NCBI GenBank assembly: GCA_020631735.1
Contig: CM036162.1
Location: 87,927,852-87,991,851, forward strand
Direction of reading: 5' to 3'
Length of the DNA stretch: 64,000 nucleotides
Source: Saccharum officinarum
Lineage: Eukaryota > Streptophyta > Magnoliopsida > Poales > Poaceae
The position numbers and the translations under genes were made by a program. Positions 21,856-34,384 of the stretch are shown here, piece by piece; the first letter of the stretch is position 1, and the number at the start of each line of letters is the position of its first letter. The notes under the pieces are model-generated. The model ran no database searches. It worked only from the letters and a program-made list of their open reading frames with translations, and had not been told where the DNA came from.

Positions 21856-24800
21856 TCACAGGCCCTCATCGTCATCAGGCGGAACCACCTCGGCTTCAAA
21901 AAGCGAGGCCAGATGGCTTCTAGGCTCTTCGGCGGCTCCAATCAGCTCCACGCAGGCATTCTCGTTCTCCTCGTCTGTCCGGTCTAGGTCTGTGATGAAG
22001 CCCTCAGCGACGAGCTTCATGTCGAACACAAACCCTGAACGGACGACGACCAGCGCCCTCTTCATGCCGTGATGGAGGCCGTCCCGTATCTTCTCCCGGG
22101 CAAGGCGGCCCAGCGCCACCATCCGACAGATGAAGGAGTTCCCCGGAACATCTTCCCTGGTGTCGGCGTCGGGCTCGACCCCCAGGCCGTCACACACGGT
22201 GGTGATCGCGCCCTGGAGCAGTTGGGTCCTCCGGATCTCGGCCTCGAGGAGGCTTTGGAAGGAGTTGACAGAGGATTGGGCCTCTTGGTTCTCCCTCTCC
22301 AGCTCTGAAACACGACAAACAGATTAATACCCAACGCAAGGCCCTCAACATCGTGGCTGTAACAATCACACTTACCCTCGATATGGGTCTGCAGGCCCAC
22401 AACCTCGTCACGAAGCCCCCCGCAAGTCCGCTCGAGCCCAAGGAAGAAGTTGTCTTTGTCACCAATGGTTGACTTTAGCGCCTCGATCTCTTGCCGAGCA
22501 GACTCGAGAGCTGCGTCCTTCTCTTGGACGGCTCCCTTCAGCGTCATGACCTCGTCCTTCAGAGCATCAGAACGAGCGGTGGCCTGCTCGACCTCGACGT
22601 TGAGGGTGTCGCGCTGACGACTAACCTGCGAGACATTCTCCTCGAGCTCCTTCACCCGTCTCGATAGGGGCTCAAGATCCCTGTGGGCCTGGGCAGCCTC
22701 CTCCTGAGCCTTGTCCATGCCAATGCACATCACGGCCTTGGTCGCCCATGCCTGCATCGCCTCCTCCTTCACCACCGTGTACGCGACGCGCAGCTCAGCC
22801 ATTTCAGCGTTCCGGTCGGAAAGCCGTTTTTGGGCCTCCTCGACCAGGACCCGTTGCTGAGACAGCGCGGCCCACACACCACTCTCATCCTAGATGAAGA
22901 GTGACTTGCGGCAGGAGTACTCCTTCAGCTCCTGAACGCAATCCGAAAAAACCGAAAAGGTTAAAAATCCGAGGGAAAAAGACACCAAGAAAACCACGGA
23001 GAAAGCCGACGGGTCGATCATACCTCAGTGGCATCCCCCATACTCCGCGCGGCCTCGGAAGCCACTCCGAGCAACCGATCAAGGTGCCAGCGGACGCCCT
23101 CGAGGTATTCCCATCGGTGCACCTCATCTTTGTCATCCAGGACAAAGATGGGCTCGGCGTCGGGGTTCGTGGTGTCCCTAAACTGGAGGGACGGCCCCCC
23201 ACACCTCGGTATCTCTGCCTCTGCCCGCGCTATCGCCAGCGCGGCGATGTCAGGCCATGACGACGATGACCCGGCCGAGGCGTCTCCCGGTCCCGGGGAA
23301 GGACCGGCCTCACCCGCAGTTTCCGCCTCTCCGACGGCGGTCGAGGCACCAGCCTGATCCGCGGCCTCGCCCCCCTCGACCCCCATCACTTGTTTCCCTT
23401 TGTCCAGGGGGTGTCGTCGAGGGGAAGGTCCATGGCCATGGGTGCCCGCCCCCCTTGGGGAACTGGCCCCTCAACCGCCGGCGCCTCCGGAGCCGGTGCC
23501 TCGACCGAAGACGGCTCCGGTACCCGCGCCTCGACCGTCGGTGCCCCCGGAGCCGACGCTCCTTCTTCCGGTACTCCGGTCAGGGGCTCGATCGCCCCGC
23601 CCTCCACCGTACCCACTGGCTCGGCTAACGGGTCTTGTTGCGACGGCGACCCGCTCGCCAGGGCCGCCTCCTGCCCCGACACCGACGCGACCTCCTCCAT
23701 GGTCACGTCAGCCCCCGCCCGCTCTGCACCGCGGACGGGTGCCTCGCCCGTCGCGACCTCGACGGTAGCCTCGGCCATCGCTGACGACCTGGGCCCCGCC
23801 TCGACCGCACCGGGCGCCACCATCTCCATCGGTTCGGACCCCGCCACGGCAGGGTCCGTGCCAGTAACCACCGTGGCGTCCGCTGGTCCCTACCATTGTC
23901 GCAGGCGCCCCTTCACGGCCTTGACCTAGCAGACCCAGGCCGCATCCTGCTCCACCGTCCAGTTGAGGACAACGGCGCTGGCCCGCAGCGACTTCACGGG
24001 GGTAAGCCCCATTGGCTCCGCCTTCCGCTTTAACCTGCAAAGTGAAGAAACGTCAGCCAACGGACCCCGAGAAAGGCAGAACAACCGAGCAGAGACGCTT
24101 ACCCAGAAATTGGCACCAAGGGCCTTGACCCCGTGCGACCCAAGCCTCCCGGGGTGGTCGATTGTGGCCTCGCAGCGGCCTCACCAGCAGGCCGGGCACT
24201 CCTGGGGGCCCTGACCAACGCACCGCCCTACGCCTTCTGTGCCTCCGAGGCCAGCTGGCCTCGGGTTCTCACGTCTGCCGACACCGCCGCCGATGACGAC
24301 GCCGGTACTGCTGTCCCAGCCCCTGCCCGAGCTTGCGGGGCCTGGGCTGGTGCGGATGTCCCCATCGACCCCTCTTGATGGGTCCGGGGTAAAGCGGCCC
24401 CTCCTATCGAGGGGGCCGTCTCCTTCTCCGTCTTCTCCTCCTCCTCGGACTCCTCGACCACGACGACCGAGGAGGACGCCCCCCTGATGGGTTCCACCAG
24501 GGGGCGAACGTCGGGAAGATCCCCCAGCCCGGTCGTGGTCTCATACCGCGACAGGGCGTCATCGTCCTCACCGCTGCTGTCGTCGTCCTCCCCCGAGATC
24601 GTCTCGGAAGGCGATGGCGCCAAGGGGACCCCGTCGATGGTCTGCTGGCGCTGGAGCTTCTTCAACGCCACCGCCTCTTTAGCCTTGCGGATTGCCCGCT
24701 TCTTGGCCGTCTCCTTGGTTTGCTTCTTCTTGGAAGCATGCTGGCATCGAGCCTCCCGGGCAGGCCGGTCCTCTGGGACTGGTGGACGCGTCTCCCGCAG

Positions 24801-25809
24801 CGCCGACAAATCCTACACGCCGGCCTCGACCAAATCAGCAAAATCCAAAAATAAACGACATTGGCAAACATACTAACCCTAAGATACGTACCACTGGCTC
24901 GAACCCTTCGGTAGGTCTCATGGGGACCCGGTTAGCCTCCTCCACCTTGAAGTTCCCGACCATCCAGCGCGCTCGCCGGAGGACCTCCTCGAGGGAAAGG
25001 GATTCATGGGACATCCGGGTCCCCTCCAGCGATGCCTCCGGAGTTATCTGGTCGAGGCGGAGACGACGCCGGCACAGTGGCATCACTCTGTGATGATGGA
25101 AGGCCGCGGCCACCGCCGCAGCCGTCAAGCCCCGAAGGCGAAGCTGCTGCAGCGCCGCCAGCAGCGGGTCCAGGCGCGGCTTCTCAGCATCCGGCACTCC
25201 GTACGTCCAGCGATCCTCTCGAGCGGTTAGCACGCGACCGGTGTACCTCGGCAACTGATTTTCATCGTTGCGGAGGTAGAACCAACCCTCGTGCCATCTG
25301 TTGTTCGAAGAGATGAGGCGAGCCGGGATGTACAGATCCGCCCGGCCTGACCTCACCTGCAGGACGCAGCTCCCTACTCGAGCCGCGCACAGGACGCCCT
25401 TCTCCCCCGCCTTCTTGGCGAAGAGCTCGGCCTTGAAAAGGTGAAGCCGCAGGTTCCACTATAGCTCCACCCCAAGGTAGCCCTCGCAGACCGCCGCGAA
25501 GATGGCGGCCTACGCGACGGCATTGGGGGCAAGGTGGTGAAGCTCCACCCGGTAGTAGTGGAGGAGCGCGCGCATGAAGACGGACGCTGGCACACCGAAC
25601 CCCCGCTTGTGGAAGCAGACGAAGCTCACCACGTACCCTTCAGGGGGCGCCGGCTCCCGGTGGCCAGGAGGCGGCGCGATCCACTCTGGCTGCGACCTGC
25701 TCGTCCTTGGCCGCAGCAGCCCGTCCTCGACCAACTCTTCCAACCTCCTCTCCGTCACCGAGGAGAAGGCCCAGTCGTCGGCGGGGAGGATCTGGCTCTT
25801 TCCTGCCAT
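21856..25809 (-). pseudogene. Five-exon antisense gene of the Tat element (Transposase_28-like N terminus, coiled-coil C terminus)
   Basis: Exons on minus: 25809-24892, 24812-24103, 24034-23024, 22931-22376, 22304-21856. Introns of 79, 68, 92 and 71 nt all fit GT-AG and each joins ORFs in the correct phase. Exon 1 matches plant proteins labelled putative gypsy-type transposon (Pfam Transposase_28) with LLHYYRVELHHLAPNAV and RWHEGWFYL. Exon 2 has a Lys-rich, nuclear-signal-like segment and acidic serine tracts. Exon 3 is Ala/Pro/Glu-rich low complexity. Exon 4 is a long heptad coiled coil. About 1210 codons in total. Lesions: TAG at 25510, 25459, 24228, 23926, 23890 and 22890, and a frame change near 23386. 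TGA at 21856 ends it. The function is unknown; related antisense ORFs occur in Grande- and RIRE2-like elements. Confidence 0.82.
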
Positions 25810-25952
25810 CGGTGCTGTCGGAAGGGGGTGGATGGAGAGGATGCGGTGGTGGCAGCGATGCGGGCGAAGAGCGCGATAAGGCAAGGGTTGTCTGAGGCAG
25901 AAGATTGCAGGAGCGCAAGGAACCGGTGGGGAACGCAGACCTCTAGGCCTTG

Positions 25953-25962
25953 ATTTTATATG
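25953..25962 (-). promoter_or_regulatory. TATA box of the antisense gene
   Basis: CATATAAAAT on the minus strand, about 145 bases upstream of ATG 25809 in otherwise GC-rich DNA. This is a normal distance for a plant core promoter, so the gene may be transcribed independently of the LTR. Confidence 0.6.
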
Positions 25963-26202
25963 CCCAGGCGGAATCCCAATGGCCGCGCAAAAAGGTAGGA
26001 ACTGTTTCCCGTATTAAATGCGCCCACCTAACCGTTTCCTTACATCTCGCAGGTGTTGAGCACGTGGCCGTCCCCCATGTCGTGGCCGTCCGCCACGTTG
26101 CCCACTACCACGCCGATCTCGCCTCCCCTCCTAAAAAGACACGCTCGGCTAACGGGCGGGGGAGGGATCCACGGACGGATATTCCCAGATACCTGGGAAA
26201 CA

Positions 26203-27686
26203 GGCCCTGAGCCCGGTATAAGCCTCGAGGGAGCGAAAGCTAGCCCTCGACCAGGGTTCGACAGCTGCCCTCGAGCAACAGAGTTAGGGACGACCCAGGG
26301 TGCGCCCGTACATGGCCAGGGCTCGAGCCACGCTCTCGAGGCACCCCAGGACATATTCGAGGCTAAAGGAGGCGGTCCACGTAGGAATCCCTCCAGGGGA
26401 GGCATCGAGCCCTCGAATCCTGTCGAAGGGAATCGAGATCCACACGACCACTTCTTGGCATCTTTGAGAGCGCCTCCGGGCCACTAGCCGACCCCTAACG
26501 ACTGAGGCACGGGCTCTCACTCGAATTCCCCCGCTAGCAGCTCACCGGAGATCGTCGAAACTCGCCCAAACGAGGGTAGTATGCCGTTCTTCACCCCTCC
26601 TCCTCCTTCCTGAAGGAGGAGCATGAGGGTCGCACAGCAAAAGACAGCCGAGACTCTGATCGACCTCGTGCGCGCGAGGCTCGGGGTCTCGACCGCAAAA
26701 ACGGGCCCCGAGCCCAGTATAAGCCTCGAGGGAGCGGAAGCTGGCCCTCAACCAGGGTTCGACAGCTGTCCTCGAGCAACGGAGTTAGGGACGACCCAGG
26801 GTGCGCCCGTACATGGCCAGGGCTCGAGCCACGCTCTCGAGGCACCCTAGGACATATTCAAGGCTAAAGGAGGCGGTCCACGTAGGAATCCCCCCGGGGG
26901 AGGCATCGAGCCCTCGAATCCTGTCGAAGGGAATCGAGATCCACATGACCACTTCTTGGCATCTTTGAGAGCGCCTCCGGGCCACTAGCCGACCCCTAAC
27001 GACTGGGGCACGGGCTCTCACTCGAATTCCCCCGCTAGCAGCTCACCGGAGATCGTCGGAACTCGCCCAAACGAGGGTAGTACGGCGTTCTTCACCCCTC
27101 CTCCTCCTCCTGAGCGTGAGGGTCGCATAGCAAAAGACGGCCGGGACTCTGATCGACCTCGTGCGCGCGAGGCTCGGGGTCTCGACCGCAAAAATAGGCC
27201 CCGAGCCTAGTATAAGCCTCGAGGGAGCGGAAGCTGGCCCTCGACCAGGGTTCGACAGCTGCCCTCGAGCAACGGAGTTAGGGACGACCCAGGGTGCGCC
27301 CGTACATGGCCAGGGCTCGAGCCACGCTCTCGAGGCACCCTAGGACGTATTCGAGGCTAAAGGAGGCGGTCCACGTAGGAATCCCCCCGGGGGAGGCATC
27401 GAGCCCTCGAATCCTGTCGAAGGGAATCAAGATCCACACGACCACTTCTTGGCATCTTTGAGAGAGCCTCCGGGCCACTAGCCGACCCCTAACGACTAGG
27501 GCATGGGCTCTTACTCGAATTCCCCCGCTAGCAGCTCACCGGAGATCGTCGGAACTCGCCTAAACAGGGGTAGTACGGCGTTCCCCACCCCTCCTCCTCC
27601 TTGAGGAGCGCGAGGGTCACACAGTGAAAGACGGCTAGGACCCTGATCGACCTCGTGCGCATGAGGCTCGAGGGCTTGACCGCAAC
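26203..27686 (+). repeat. Three tandem repeats of about 490-501 bp before the Tat 3' LTR
   Basis: Units start at 26203, 26704 and 27197, each with GTATAAGCCTCGAGGGAGCG close to its beginning. They are about 95 percent alike by eye and full of CTCGAG-type short palindromes. Variable tandem arrays in the 3' untranslated region are a known Tat-lineage feature and can seed satellites. Region 25963-26202 before it and 27687-27860 after it hold no gene. Confidence 0.93.
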
Positions 27687-27860
27687 GAATCATTCCCTAA
27701 TAAAACGAATACAAGACCTCGGAGGAGTCTCAACACTCCACCGAGGCCTCGGGGGCTACACCCGGCGGGTGCGCTCGCGCGCCCCCACCGGAAAAAGTCA
27801 CAACGCCACGACTCCTGTTCAAACAAACCTCTGGGAGAGTGATCACACACTCACCCAAAG

Positions 27861-27873
27861 GCTTGGGGGCTAC
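27861..27873 (+). other. Polypurine tract of the Tat-type element
   Basis: GCTTGGGGGCTAC directly precedes the 3' LTR. A similar CTCGGGGGCTAC lies at about 27747-27758. Confidence 0.8.
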
Positions 27874-29004
27874 TGTTGGTACCAACAGTACGGGGGTACC
27901 CATAGCCATCGCTAATAAAAAACTAAAATGACTAAAACCGCGATAAAAGGCAGCCCGCCTCGACCGCGTATCCAGTCCGCCTCGTACGAGGCCCGCTCGA
28001 TGGGGCGCCTCGACCACGCCCCGGCTCCGACTCATACGAGGCCCACTCGACGGGGCGCCTCGACCGTGCCCCGTCCCGTACAGCAAGAAACCTCGACGGC
28101 GCTCCGACCCACGTGAGGCTCGTCCGCCCACTGGGAAAAACTCCGACTCGCGTGAGCCCGGGTCGAGCGCCTCGACTCCTTCACTTTACCTACCCCAGGA
28201 CAAAAGCCAGAGCATTTAATGCGGTTACCAACTACCACCCATCGGCATGGCTGCAACTAGGATCGACGTGGGAACAATGCCCGTGTCAGATCACACTGTT
28301 TTACCGCCCATCCCGTGATGGGAGGTGAAACCCGTCACTATACCCACCTTACCGCGCACTGTTTACCATCGATCACCCTCGAGGGAGGATAAGACAAGGC
28401 CCCTTCTCCGTGATCTCGGGGATTCGGCCTTATCCGTCCGGTCTCGACCCGACCTCGACCCAACCTCGGCGCTCGGCACAGTTCAACGGCAAGGGAAGGA
28501 CGGTATGGCACGGCGCTCCGGGTCATTTCACTGTCTCGTCTCCCACGACGCCATGGTGTCTAGGGATGGTCGGCCATTCCCTGAGCACGTCGCTATGGTC
28601 AGCTCAACAAGAATCGACAAAACATCACCTCAAGGCTCCCCGTCGTCTTGGCCTCCTCTCGCCCTATAAAAGGGCAGGCCAGGGTTCTACAACGGGGACG
28701 GGAGAACAAAGGACAACAACAGATAACGAAGAAAAACAAGAGATCGATACCTCAAGCAACCACCCTTGTCCCTTTTTCCTCTCTTTGAGACTTGGGCTCG
28801 ACGCCCTCTCTCGCATGCTTGTAACCCCTACACGAGCACCTCGGTGCAAGGAAATACAAACTTCTCCCCCCCCGCTAGACGTAGGGCCTTCTTTTGCCCG
28901 AACCAGGATAAACCCCCGTGTGTTCTCCTTGCATCACCATCCAGGAAAGAGGCACGCAGCATTTACTCATTGGTTTAGGACCCCCTCGGGTCTGAACACC
29001 GACA
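27874..29004 (+). repeat. 3' LTR of the Tat-type element
   Basis: 1131 bp, TGTTGG to CCGACA, about 96 percent identical to the 5' LTR by eye. TATA box TATAAAAG at 28665-28672. Confidence 0.96.
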
Positions 29005-29009
29005 AGTGT
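29005..29009. repeat. Right target-site duplication of the Tat-type element (AGTGT)
   Basis: Matches 13585-13589. Confidence 0.97.
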
Positions 29010-31233
29010 GGTGTCAACTTTTCCAATAGTGAAGCCCTTCTCAATGAGGAAGTCCCAGAGGCGCTCATACCATGCTCTAGGGGCTTGCTTGAGCCCATAT
29101 AGCACCTTGGACAACCTATAAACATGATTAGGATATCTAGGGTCTTCAAACCCGGGAGGTTGTTCAACATAGACTAGTTCATTTATGAAGCCATTTAAAA
29201 ATGCACTTTTCACATCCATTTGATATAGTTTTATTTCATGATGTGATGCATATGCAAGAAGGATACGAATGGCTTCAAGTCTTGCAACGGGTGCAAAGGT
29301 CTCTCCAAAATCAAGACCTTCAACTTGAGAGAATCCCTTTGCAACTAGTCTTGACTTGTTCCTCATTACTACGCCTTGATCATCTTGCTTGTTGCGGAAC
29401 ACCCACTTGGTTCCAATGACTCTTGCACCTTTTGGATGCTCTTCAAGTGTCCAAACTTGATTGCAGACGAAGTTGTTCAATTCTTCATGCATAGCATTCA
29501 CCCAATCCAGATCTCGAAGAGCTTCTTCTACATTCTTAGGTTCAAGACAAGAGACAAAAGAGTGATGTTCAACAAAAGAAGCAAGCTTTTAAGATCGAGT
29601 CATTACACTCTTTGTAGGACTCCCTATGATGAGATCTTGTGGATGTGCTTGAAGTAGAGGTGATTTTCTTCTATCAACCACTTGAGGAGAGGGATGGGGA
29701 GCATCAACATCTTGAGCTTGTGCCTCGGCTTGTTCATGAGAGACATGAGTATCTTTATTTTCAACTCTCTCATTCTTGTCATCATCTAGAGGCACATGTG
29801 ATGAAGATGGTGGATTTATAATTTGTACATCGTCTTCATCATCTTTAGGCTTGATGTCTCCCACCAGCATGTTTTTCATTGCCTCTCTCAATGGTTCATC
29901 ACCTACATCATCATAATTCTCAATTGCTCCTTGGGAGCCATTAGATTCATCAAATTCCACATCATATGTTTCTTCAACCAAACCGGTGGCACGGTTAAAT
30001 ACTCTCTATGCTTTGGACTTTGATGTATAACCAACAAGAAAACCAATATCACAACATCTTTGAAACTTCCCTAGGTGTGTGACGCTTCTTGTAGATGTAG
30101 CATTTGCAACCAAACACCCAGAAGAATGAGACGTCCGGCTTCTTCCCATTTAGCAACTCATAGGGGGTCTTGCCAAGAAACTTTTATAGAAAGAGGCGAT
30201 TTGAAGCATAGCATGCGGTGTTGATTACCTTGGCCCATAATTTTTCTGGTGTGTTGTACTCATCTAGCATTGTTCTTGCAAGAGTGATCAAAGTCCGGTT
30301 CTTTCTCTCAACTACACCATTTTGTTGAGGAGTGTAGGTTGATGAAACTTCATGCTTGATTCCAATTTCATCACAATAAGCTTCAATGTTTGTGTTGTCA
30401 AACTCTTTTCCATTGTCACTTCTAATCTTCTTTATCTTGACTTCAAATTCATTTTGAGCTCTCTTTGCAAACTTCTTGAAGCAATTTGTCACTTCGGATT
30501 TGTCATGAAGGAAGAAGGTCCAAGTGTATCTTGAGAAGTCATCCACAATCACTAGGCAATAGAGATTTTCACCCAAGCTCTTGTAAATTGTAGGACCAAA
30601 CAAATTCATGTGTAGAAGTTCTAGCACTCTTGATGTTGACATGTAAGCTTTAGTTGGATGAGTGTTTGCAACTTGTTTGCCGGCTTGACATGCACTACAA
30701 GGTTTGTCCTTCTAAAACTTTACATCCTTCAAACCTCTTACTAATTCTTTCTTCAATAGCTTGTTGAGAGTGTTCATTCCAATATGTGCAAGCCTCCTAT
30801 GCCAAAGCCACCCAAGTGTAGTTTTGGTGAATAAACATGTCATCAAATTTGCATCTTTAGAGGTGAAGTCAACAAGATAGAGATTATTGTATCTAAAACC
30901 TTTGAAAATCATTTGCTTGTCATCTATCTTTGTAACTACCACTTTATTAGGAGTGAACAAGCATTGGTAGCCAAGGTCACAAAGTTGCCCAGAGGATAGT
31001 AAGTTGAAACTCAATGAAGCAACATAGAGCACATTTGAGAGAGAGTGATCATTTGATATTGCAATCTTGCCTATACCCTTGACTTTGCTCTTTGAGTTGT
31101 CCCCAAATGTGATCTTGTCTTGACAAACCCCATTTTCTTCAAGTGAGGTGAACATACGAGGATCACCAGTCATATGTTGTGTGCAACCACTATCAATCAC
31201 CCAATGAGATCCACCGGTCTTGTAGTTCACCTA
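29010..31233 (-). pseudogene. pol: Copia B pol, N-terminal part: protease, integrase, start of RT
   Basis: Open from 31230 after TAG 31231. The protease has VIDSGCTQHMTG, then the HHCC finger (LWHRRLAHIGMNTLNKL with CSACQAGKQ), integrase core and RT with [11 protein letters not shown], ending KVDTTL at the Gypsy insertion. The first integrase catalytic residue is changed: LHMNLFGP instead of LHMDLFGP (GAT to AAT). RSDNG and NGVVERKN are intact. Lesions: TAG 30712, TAA 30184, a frame change near 30070, and TAA 29589 just before the RT. The variable linker between integrase and RT (29981-29589) is acidic, as is normal in Copia. Confidence 0.92.
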
Positions 31234-31256
31234 CACACAAGAGATCAAGTCTTTTA
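31231..31256 (-). other. Stop codons at the gag/pol boundary of Copia B
   Basis: Gag ends with TAA (31254) after a Val-Pro-Lys motif. The pol frame differs by one and is preceded by TAG (31231). TTGTGTGTAG then GTGAACTACAAG looks like a splice acceptor and matches 2459-2478 in Copia A. Confidence 0.7.
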
Positions 31257-33584
31257 TTTAGGGACCCAAACTTGAGAGGGACCCTTAACTTTCTCAACAA
31301 GTGACTTGGCAACCCATATTTTATTTGGTCTATTTTTATTAGGGGGGCCCAAGAACATGACTTTCATCTTTCCACTTGAATCTTTTCTAAGCATGTAATG
31401 AGCATTGAAGGCAAAAGGTCTAGCATGCTTGGGCAAGGGTTGTGGTGGTGGAGTTTTGCACTTATGAGCAAAATGGCCTTCTTGTCCACACTCAACACAT
31501 CTCTTTGGCTTGGGATTTGACTTGCTTTGTTGTTGTTGAGCTTTGACCTTCTTCTCTTGATTTGCCAAGTAACCAATGCCACTTCTATCCATCTTTATGA
31601 CGGTGTTCATGAGTAGCTCACTTTGCAAATGTTGGCCTCTTGTGAACTTGCTTAGGCCGGTCTTGAGATGCTCCTTTTCTTGCTTGAGTTTCTTGTTTTC
31701 TTCAATAAGTGACTCATTGGATGTTTGCTTTTCAAGAGCCATCAACTTCTTGTTCTCAATTTTAAGTATCTCATTTTCACTCTTGAGCTTGACATACTCA
31801 TCATAGTTGTCGGACTCAACCACACTCTTGCCTTTGCCGCTAGAGCCTTGCTCAAAGTTCTCAACAATCAAATCATCACATGATGTAGCTATATCAATCT
31901 TAACAACTTGGTTAGTAGCATCATGTGTCTCAAGAGCAAGCTCATTAGCAACAATAAGACTATCATAATCGATTTTTAATGTAGTATATTCCTCTTTTAG
32001 CAAGTTGAGCCTAGTGATGAGTTCACCATGCTTCTTCTCAATTTTATCATGTTTATCTCTAAGCTCTTTGTTTGAAGTTTTGAGCTTCTTGAGAGAAGAA
32101 GACATAGTTTGATTTTGATCTTTGAGCTCATCACTAGTTTTATGTGCATTCTCAAGTTTAGATGAGAGTGATTCATTTTCATTTTGAAGCTCATCATTTT
32201 TATTTCTAGTTCTTCTTATGATTTTAGAATATTTGTTCAACAATTTTACAAGTTCATCATAAGAAGGTGCATCATATTCATCATCACTATCACTATCATC
32301 ATCGTCACTATCATTGTTTTGTACCTTTCGATCACCTTTAGCCATAAGGCATAGCTGAGTAGTGGAAGATGATGGTGAAGGTGGCGGTGAAGGTGGTGAT
32401 GAAGATGTCGGTGAAGATGATGATGGCCCAATCACAAATACAGCGACCTTTTCTTTCTCATCGTCGCTCTCATCACCGGAGGACTCACATGATGACTCAA
32501 TGTCGGTGAGCCAATCACCAACAATATAAGTTTTGCCTCCCTTCTTCTTCTTGTATAACTCTCTTCTCTTGCCATCTTTCTTTTTGTATGGCTTGTTCTT
32601 CTTTTTCTCATCTTCTTCATCACTTAAATCATCTTTCTTGCCCTTATTCTTGTTTTTGTACTTGTCTTTTGGAGGCTTCGGGCATTGATGAGCTAAGTGG
32701 CCAAGTTCACCACAATTGAAGCAATCCATCTCAGATATTGGCTTCCTCTTGCTATTTATGAAGAATTTCTTCTTCTTACCATCGAACTTGATGCCACTCT
32801 TGTTGAGCTTCTTTAGCATCTTGGTGGTTCTTCTCACCATGAGTGCAAGTGATGCATCATCGATATCACTTTCACTTGAGCTTTCTTGTACTATCATGGC
32901 TTGGCCCTTCTTCTTTTTCTTTTCATGGCTAGCTTTGAAGGCTAAGTCTTTCTTCTTGGAAGATGATGAGCCCTCTTCCGGAGTGATGTGCATGTACATT
33001 TCATGAGCATTGATCTTTCCCAATACTTATGTCGGTGTTACGGCGGAGAGATCACTTTGGTGAAGTACGGTGACAATGTGTCCATACTTCTCAACGGGAA
33101 GAACACTCAAGATCCTCCTTGCAACATCCGATTGACTCATTTGAGTGAGTCCAAGAGCATTGAGATCTTCTACAAGAACATTCAATCGAGTGTACATTTC
33201 ATTAGCACTTTCTTTGGGAAGCATCTCAAAAGAATTAATTTTCTTTAAAGCAATGTGATAGCGTTCCTCACGCTCACTCTTAGTTCCCTCATGGAGAGCA
33301 CAAAGGTTTTCCCACAACTCATGAGCGTTTTTGGCATTACGCACACGATTGAAGATATCCTTGCCAAGACCCCGGTAGAGTGCATTTTTTGCCTTTGCAT
33401 TCCACCGGTCGTACTTCTTCTCGTCACCACTTGGGTTGGTGGGATCCCTAATGGTGGGAAGCCCTTCGGTTGCGGCTCTAAGGCACCCAACATCTATGGC
33501 TTCGAGGTATGCCTCCATGTGGATTTTCCAATATGGAAAATCGTCTCCCTCAAAAGTGGGAGGTGGTCCTTCCCCATTAGACAT
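31254..33584 (-). pseudogene. gag: Copia B gag with one nonsense codon
   Basis: ATG 33584 lies 40 bases after the PBS. Residues about 1-185 are the Copia gag domain (FPYWKIHMEAYL start, HELWENLCALHEGT). TAA at 33027 interrupts it, then the same frame runs to TAA 31254. The second part has a Lys-rich linker, a CCHC knuckle (CFNCGELGHLAHQC, about 32725), a Ser/Pro/Asp low-complexity zone, a long coiled coil of about 230 residues (about 32260-31640), and a second knuckle (CVECGQEGHFAHKC, about 31480). It ends in a Trp-Val-Pro-Lys motif as in Copia A. Total about 776 codons, large for Copia gag but normal for Sireviruses. Confidence 0.9.
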
Positions 33585-33623
33585 CTTGCTCTAGGCGGTA
33601 AAGCCTAAATAAAGAGCAACATG

Positions 33624-33635
33624 GCTCCGATACCA
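33624..33635 (-). other. Primer binding site of Copia B
   Basis: TGGTATCGGAGC on the minus strand, two bases after the LTR end, initiator tRNA-Met type with one difference from Copia A. Confidence 0.88.
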
Positions 33636-34338
33636 ATTGAAAGGATCAAGATGCCCAAGAGGGGGGTGAATTAGGCTTTTCTAAAAATTAATTGCAAGAA
33701 TTAAATCCTACAAGCCAAACTTCACCCCTAGTGCCTACTAGTGTTCCTTATGAATCTACCGATAAAAGTTTTGCATCCTAAGTTCCAATCCTAGACTAGC
33801 ATGGCAATTCTAGGAAAGTAAACAAGCAATGAAAGTAATACACGAAAGTAAATGCTTGAAAGTAAGGGTTGCAAACACGGCGATGTTTTGCCGAGGTATC
33901 GGAGAGTCGCCACTCCCCACTAGTCCTCGTTGGAGCACCCGCGCAAGGGTGTAGCTCCCCCTTGATCCGCGCAAGGATCAAGTGCTCTCTACGGGTTGAT
34001 TCTTCGACACTCCATCGTGGCGAATCACCCAAAACCACTCACAACATGAGTTGGGTCACCCACAAGCTCGTCGGATGATCACCAAACTCCCAATCACCAC
34101 CAAACCGTCTAGGTGATGAAGATCACTAAGAGTAACAAGCTAGAACTCTCACTTGACCACAACAAGCCTAATGAGAAGATGGATGTACACTTGCTATACT
34201 CTTGTCACTAGTGAGAAATCTCAAACTTTAATTCTCAAATCACTATCCCCACTAGGGCTCTTGCACTCCCTTGCACTCCAAAGGTGTTTCTCAGCTGAAC
34301 AAATGAGCAAGAGTACTCTAAAAGAGGTGGAGGGGATG

Positions 34339-34346
34339 TATTTATA
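34339..34346 (-). promoter_or_regulatory. TATA box of the Copia B LTR
   Basis: TATAAATA on minus, 40 bases beyond the palindromic array and 700 bases before the LTR end. Confidence 0.75.
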
Positions 34347-34384
34347 CACCCCATAGACAAATCTAACCATTACCTGCCGAATCA

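Larger units (their letters stand above)
13590..29004 (+). mobile_element. Tat-type Ty3/Gypsy LTR retrotransposon, 15.4 kb, with an antisense gene
   Basis: Two LTRs of 1132 and 1131 bp, 5-bp target duplication AGTGT, PBS, PPT, gag, protease, RT, RNase H, a second archaeal-type RNase H and integrase on plus, and a spliced gene on minus between pol and the 3' LTR. The second RNase H and the antisense ORF assign it to the Tat clade (RIRE2/Cinful/Grande-like). By eye the LTRs differ at roughly 40-45 sites, nearly all transitions, about 4 percent. At the usual grass rate of 1.3e-8 per site per year that is of the order of 1.5 million years. All sense genes contain nonsense codons. Confidence 0.96.

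Noticed and set aside
22069..24876. Plus-strand frames across the antisense gene of the Tat element
   Set aside because: They are complements of GC-rich exons; only the minus strand gives phase-consistent introns and recognisable domains.
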